Of a stretch of 64,000 nucleotides of DNA, positions 60,031 to 64,000 are shown one piece after another. The stretch is from positions 1 through 64,000 of the forward strand of contig CAZTDN010000013.1 of assembly GCA_964611895.1 (NCBI GenBank). The letters are read 5' to 3'. The first letter of the stretch is position 1. Each line of letters begins with the position of its first letter. Source of the DNA: JAIEOG01 sp964611895. GTDB taxonomy: Bacteria; Bdellovibrionota; FAC87; UBA2466. The notes under the pieces are model-generated. The model was not told the DNA's origin. It searched no databases and saw only the letters and a list, made by a program, of their open reading frames with translations. Both the position numbers and the translations under genes were made by a program.

Positions 60031-60988
60031 CACACTACTTTTTTTGGTGGTCTGTTCTCCTCTTTGGGCAAAACGCATATTGGACCGAAGTGTAGTCACC
60101 GTAAATGACGATATTATTCTCCAATCTGACATTGCAGCGTTTCGCGCCAAATCCAAACAAAAAAACTTTCAGGAGCTTTTTGGTGGACTGGACCCCGCCA
60201 AATTAAATACAGATGACGCGATCTTGCAGCTCTTGGTAGAAGAAAAATTACTCGATCAGGCAGTAAAAAAACTTGAACTCACCGCTTCGGACCAGGAAAT
60301 CGATCGCCACATCCGGACTATTCTAGAACGTAACGGAATAAACCAAGCTCAGTTAAAGGCTCGACTCCAGGATCTCGGCACCAGTTTTGCCGAATACCGG
60401 GATGGAATTCGACGGCAGCTTGAAAGGCGAAACCTCGTAGAACGCGAGCTGAAACCCTCGATGGAAGTATCAGACGAGGAACTCAGGCATTTTATGTTGC
60501 GCAACGGGGCCTCGGCCGATCAGGGCACGCGTTACCAGATTGCTCACATTTTAATCACTACCAAAGGCAAGGCTGGTGCCGAGCGGGCTGCAACAGTGCT
60601 CAAGGCGGCGATCGCGGCACCCTCTAGCTTTCAAAAGTTAGCTGCCGATTACTCCGATGATCAGGCAACCTCTTCGACCGGAGGTGACTTGGGCATGCTG
60701 GGGCTAGATGCCATGTTGCCGAGCTTCCGAAACGCGGCCAAACAAACTCCTGTGGGCAAAGTTTATCCTCAGGTTGTAAAGTCTCAAGCCGGCTTTCACA
60801 TCATTAAAGTACTTTCCTCTAAGGCACTCACATTTGCGGATCTTCCTGAGGACAAAAAGTCGGAGCTTCGAAATCAGTATCGCTCTCAAGAACTCGAGAA
60901 AAAAATGGCGCTTTGGATTCAGCGAAAAAAGAGCGAAGCGCACATACGGCGATTTGATGAACCAAAGGAAATCAAAAGTGGCAGCTAG
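60002..60988 (+). CDS. surA: SurA-like periplasmic chaperone and isomerase
   Basis: 328 residues with a signal peptide (MNLFFRTLFSTLLFLVVCSPLWA). A SurA-type N-terminal domain follows (RILDRSVVTVNDDIILQSDIAAF, about residues 25-170), and one parvulin domain near 175-280 has QIAHILITTKGKAG, GGDLGMLGLDAMLP and QAGFHIIKVLS. SurA assists outer-membrane protein folding. E. coli SurA has two parvulin domains; this has one. It overlaps the preceding parvulin gene by 29 bases and the next by 11, so all three are one transcript. Given the barrel proteins in the window, its role is plausible. Confidence 0.9.
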   Translation: MNLFFRTLFSTLLFLVVCSPLWAKRILDRSVVTVNDDIILQSDIAAFRAKSKQKNFQELFGGLDPAKLNTDDAILQLLVEEKLLDQAVKKLELTASDQEIDRHIRTILERNGINQAQLKARLQDLGTSFAEYRDGIRRQLERRNLVERELKPSMEVSDEELRHFMLRNGASADQGTRYQIAHILITTKGKAGAERAATVLKAAIAAPSSFQKLAADYSDDQATSSTGGDLGMLGLDAMLPSFRNAAKQTPVGKVYPQVVKSQAGFHIIKVLSSKALTFADLPEDKKSELRNQYRSQELEKKMALWIQRKKSEAHIRRFDEPKEIKSGS

Positions 60989-62339
60989 CGCAAAAATTTT
61001 TAGAGAATATGACATTCGCGGAGTTGCGGACACCGACTTCAGCAATGACCGCATGGATCCGCTGGGCCGCGCGATTGGCACCTACCTTTCTCAGAAGGGC
61101 GGCGCTCAAACCATTACCGTCGGGTACGATTGTCGAGTTTCTTCCGAGCGGATTGTGGAGTGCCTGGTGCGCAGCCTGGCTCAGTCGGGCCTCAAAGTAA
61201 CGAATATCGGATTAGTTCCCACACCACTGCTTTATTTTTCAGTGTTTCATCTTAAGGCTGATGCGGGAATCATGGTCACCGGAAGCCACAACCCGCCAGA
61301 GTACAACGGATTCAAAATCGCCCTGGGCTCCGGAACTCTGCATGGGGACCAGATTCAAGAAATCCGGCGCATTTGGGAGTCGAAGGTTTTTTTCCAAGGC
61401 GCGGGTAGTGTTCACTCTACTTCGATCACGGAGGCTTACTACGATAGAATTCTTGCGGACATCAAACACCCGCTCGGCATCAAAGTCGTCTGTGATAGTG
61501 GAAACGGTATGGGCGGCATGGTGGCTCCTGAGCTTTTCCGCCGCCTCGGCTGTGAAGTCATCGAGCTTTTTTCTGAGCCTGATGGAACTTTTCCTAATCA
61601 CCATCCCGACCCCACAGTTGCGGAAAACCTCCAAGACTGTATTCGGGAAGTACAACGAACAGGTGCCCACGTTGGCGTTGGGTTTGACGGAGATGCCGAT
61701 CGCATTGGTGCAGTGGATCCGACCGGACGGATCTTGTTTGGCGATGAGCTACTAGCGCTCTATTCGCGCCAGGTGCTCAAAGCAAACCCAGGGGCTACGA
61801 TTATTTCCGACGTTAAAGCCTCACACCGGCTTTTCGACGATATTAGCCGGCACGGCGGCAAACCCTTGCTTTGGAAGACCGGGCACAGTCTGATAAAAGC
61901 CAAAATGAAAGAAACCCACTCTTTATTAGCGGGAGAAATGAGTGGCCATGTCTTCTTTAAAGACCGCTACTATGGTTTTGATGACGCGATTTATGCTGCT
62001 GCACGTCTATTTGAAATCCTAGCCGAGAGCAGAAAGTCACCAGCAGAAATGCTTTCTGACATGCCGCCGTCATTCTCTACCCCTGAACTGCGAGTGGACT
62101 GCTCCGACGAAACAAAGTTCCAAGTAGTAAAAGAAGCCCGCGAGGAGTTTGAAAAAAAGGGCCTCAAAGTGAACGCAATCGATGGGGCCCGTATCGACTT
62201 TGGAGATGGATGGGGGCTAGTGCGCGCCTCTAACACCCAGCCGGTCCTGGTATATCGGTTCGAGGCTACAACCAAAAAACGCCTCGCTGAAATCCGCAAA
62301 GTAATGGAGGATGTGGTGTTGTCCAAGCTCCACTCCTAG
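60978..62339 (+). CDS. phosphomannomutase/phosphoglucomutase
   Basis: 453 residues. Family motifs: catalytic phosphoserine in VTGSHNPPEYNGFK, the metal loop GFDGDADRIGAVD and the sugar-binding GEMSGHVFFKDRYYG, with the phosphate-binding RASNTQPVLVYRFE at the end. The specificity (mannose, glucose or both) is not set by these motifs; GEMSGH fits the PMM/PGM group such as AlgC. I chose the GTG at 60978, which has AAGGAA seven bases upstream; an ATG at 60957 has no such site. It would supply sugar nucleotides for LPS or capsule, which fits the glycosyltransferase and Lpt genes. Confidence 0.92.
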   Translation: MAASAKIFREYDIRGVADTDFSNDRMDPLGRAIGTYLSQKGGAQTITVGYDCRVSSERIVECLVRSLAQSGLKVTNIGLVPTPLLYFSVFHLKADAGIMVTGSHNPPEYNGFKIALGSGTLHGDQIQEIRRIWESKVFFQGAGSVHSTSITEAYYDRILADIKHPLGIKVVCDSGNGMGGMVAPELFRRLGCEVIELFSEPDGTFPNHHPDPTVAENLQDCIREVQRTGAHVGVGFDGDADRIGAVDPTGRILFGDELLALYSRQVLKANPGATIISDVKASHRLFDDISRHGGKPLLWKTGHSLIKAKMKETHSLLAGEMSGHVFFKDRYYGFDDAIYAAARLFEILAESRKSPAEMLSDMPPSFSTPELRVDCSDETKFQVVKEAREEFEKKGLKVNAIDGARIDFGDGWGLVRASNTQPVLVYRFEATTKKRLAEIRKVMEDVVLSKLHS

Positions 62340-62358
62340 GAAAGAAGTTTGAAGGTCC

Positions 62359-64000
62359 GTGGCCACTGAAATAACCGTTAGAGGAGCCCGAGAGCACAAC
62401 CTCAAAAACATCTCCGTAACCATACCCAGAAATCGCCTCGTGGTTTTCACTGGCTTGAGTGGTTCAGGAAAATCTTCTCTGGCGTTTGATACGATTTATG
62501 CCGAAGGCCAAAGGCGCTACCTCGAATCTTTGTCCGCTTATGCGCGTCAGTTCATGGGCCAAATGCGCAAGCCCGATCTAGATTCTATCGAAGGGCTTTC
62601 TCCTTCGATTTCTATCGAACAAAAAAACATCAGCCGCAACCCTAGATCAACGGTAGGAACCGTTACAGAGATTTACGACTATCTTCGATTGCTTTATGCG
62701 AGAGTCGGTTCGCCCCATTGCTTTCAGTGCGGAAGCCCAATTCAAACACAGACGGTTCAGCAGATTGTCGAGCAGGTACAAGCTCTCCCTCAAGGAACTC
62801 GGTTTTCGATTCTCGCGCCTGTGGTGCGAGGGAAAAAAGGGGAATACCAGCGAGAACTCGCCGAGTACCGTGCCAAAGGGTTTGTACGAGCCAAAATCGA
62901 CGGAACCGAAGTTAGCTTGGCGGAGCCTATCAAGCTGAGAAAGACGTTTAAGCACGATATTTCTATCTATGTGGACCGCCTTATCCTGAAAACGGGAATC
63001 GAGTCTCGTTTAGCCGAAGCGCTTGAGACAGCCTCTCAGCTGGCGGACGGATTGGCAGAGATTGAAAACTCAGTAGATGGTTCGGTTCGGCTTTTTTCAA
63101 CAAAGTTCGCCTGTCTCAGCTGCGGCTCGAGTTTCGCAGAAATCGAACCTCGTGGTTTTTCTTTTAATAATCCTCAAGGCGCTTGCCCCGGCTGCAACGG
63201 ACTGGGAACTTTGCCCGCGTTTGATCCGGATTTAGTAGTTCCCGATCCCTCCCTCACCCTAAGAGAAGGCGCGATTGCCGCGTGGGCGGATAAAAGCAAG
63301 TCGTGGCAAGAAAAGATTCTGGATCCGGTGGCGCGGCAATTTAAGTTCGGCTTGGATACCCCCTGGGAAAAAATTGATGAAGCTGGACGAAAAGTGATTC
63401 TTTACGGGTCGGGGGATCAGGAGGTTTCGTTCGGCGCAGCGGGGCGAACGGGTTTTCACACTTTTAGTCAAAAATTTGAAGGCGTCATCCCTTCACTGGA
63501 AGGCCGTTTGCGACGGGGCACAAACAGGTTCGAAGAAGAAGAGCTGACGGCTTTCTTGAGTCACCGCAACTGCTCTCTATGCGATGGGGCACGACTAAAG
63601 CCAGAGGCCCTGGCAATCACTATCGGCGGCAAGAATATTTCCCAGGTGTCTGAAATGGCCCTGGATGAATGTGGTCAGTTTTTGAAAAGTGTTACTCTTC
63701 CGTCGCACCAAAACCTTATTGCTGAACCCATATTTAAGGAAATTCTTGCGCGTCTCGCTTTTTTGGAAAACGTAGGGCTGTCCTACCTAACTTTGTCGCG
63801 TTCTGCTGCCACTCTTTCCGGCGGCGAAGCGCAGCGGATTCGCCTAGGAACACAAATTGGATCTAGTCTAGTTGGAGTTTTATATGTCCTGGATGAGCCC
63901 AGCATCGGGTTGCACCAGCGCGATAATGAAAAACTGATTGGGACTTTGTGTGCACTCCGAGATCAAGGGAACTCGGTTATCGTGGTGGAACACGATCAGG
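62359..64000 (+). CDS. uvrA: excinuclease ABC subunit A, 5' part
   Basis: UvrA finds bulky DNA damage in nucleotide excision repair. The frame starts at a GTG (62359) with GAAGG three bases before it and is open to the window edge (about 547 of an expected 930-950 residues). Visible parts: ATP-binding GLSGSGKSSLAFDT with Walker A, QRRYLESLSAYARQF, the first zinc module (CFQCGS, ACPGCNG), SHRNCSLCDGARLKPEAL, and the first signature motif with LSGGEAQRIRLGTQIGS and LYVLDEPSIGLHQRDNEKL. The second ATPase half and its zinc finger lie beyond the window. It is 19 bp after the mutase gene and may share its transcript. Confidence 0.95.
   Translation, partial: MATEITVRGAREHNLKNISVTIPRNRLVVFTGLSGSGKSSLAFDTIYAEGQRRYLESLSAYARQFMGQMRKPDLDSIEGLSPSISIEQKNISRNPRSTVGTVTEIYDYLRLLYARVGSPHCFQCGSPIQTQTVQQIVEQVQALPQGTRFSILAPVVRGKKGEYQRELAEYRAKGFVRAKIDGTEVSLAEPIKLRKTFKHDISIYVDRLILKTGIESRLAEALETASQLADGLAEIENSVDGSVRLFSTKFACLSCGSSFAEIEPRGFSFNNPQGACPGCNGLGTLPAFDPDLVVPDPSLTLREGAIAAWADKSKSWQEKILDPVARQFKFGLDTPWEKIDEAGRKVILYGSGDQEVSFGAAGRTGFHTFSQKFEGVIPSLEGRLRRGTNRFEEEELTAFLSHRNCSLCDGARLKPEALAITIGGKNISQVSEMALDECGQFLKSVTLPSHQNLIAEPIFKEILARLAFLENVGLSYLTLSRSAATLSGGEAQRIRLGTQIGSSLVGVLYVLDEPSIGLHQRDNEKLIGTLCALRDQGNSVIVVEHDQ

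Noticed and set aside
1..64000. tRNA genes, rRNA, CRISPR arrays and insertion sequences
   Set aside because: I scanned the gaps between genes for cloverleaf-like T-arms, spaced direct repeats and transposase frames and found none.

Overview
The window looks like chromosomal core genome of a Gram-negative, Bdellovibrio-like bacterium (Bdellovibrionota or a close delta-type lineage), probably a draft or metagenome assembly because it contains a 10-base N gap. Gram-negative markers are LolA, LptF, SurA-type folding factors, lipoproteins with lipoboxes and several beta-barrel proteins. A TIGR02147-family regulator, RNase J in a Gram-negative setting, two tandem signal peptidase II genes, a Gld-type ABC exporter and many small secreted proteins fit Bdellovibrionota. 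The assignment is an inference from gene content, not a database result. I see no tRNA, rRNA, insertion sequence, prophage or CRISPR array.

Layout. 1-2650: the tail of an HNH nuclease, two unknown exported proteins and a TIGR02147 regulator. 2658-8278: RNase J with an HD-GYP c-di-GMP phosphodiesterase, a LysM lipoprotein, metK and a small zinc-ribbon protein. 8490-16824 (minus): a proteostasis and export run, rho, lspA, lspA, tig, clpP, clpX, lon. 17048-23243: a cold-shock gene back to back with ftsK, then lolA, yajQ, rimO and a barrel protein. 23146-33357: exported and membrane proteins, lptF, rarA, an RMD1-family protein, an RRM protein, a cyclophilin lipoprotein, a Cys/Met-metabolism PLP enzyme and a PP2C phosphatase. 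33494-34298: a promoter, a compact structured RNA candidate ending in a terminator, then tsaB. 34302-41516 (minus): a seven-gene run, nadK, pmbA-like, PP2C, M23 peptidase, and the three Gld-type ABC genes. 41727-54295: a secreted subtilase, a HEAT-repeat protein, serS, a giant TPR protein, a Na/Pi transporter, ftsY and a sigma-54 two-component pair. 54425-64000: a barrel protein, a thioredoxin-like protein, a 2Fe-2S ferredoxin, a glycosyltransferase, a nucleotidase-like tetraheme cytochrome, two parvulin-type chaperones, a phosphohexomutase and the 5' part of uvrA.

How the genes fit together. Much of the window serves envelope biogenesis and quality control: FtsY, LspA, LolA, LptF, SurA-like proteins, the M23 peptidase and the LysM protein build and maintain the envelope, while trigger factor, ClpXP and Lon handle cytoplasmic proteins. 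Signalling genes (HD-GYP, YajQ, two PP2C phosphatases, the NtrC-type pair) are interspersed. Genes are packed tightly, with several 3' tails overlapping convergently. The most unusual item is the promoter-hairpin-terminator unit at 33494-33636 ahead of tsaB, which matches no RNA family I can recall. Others are the tandem lspA pair, an exported protein with an off-register HExxxH motif, and a 53-bp palindrome at 54355-54407.
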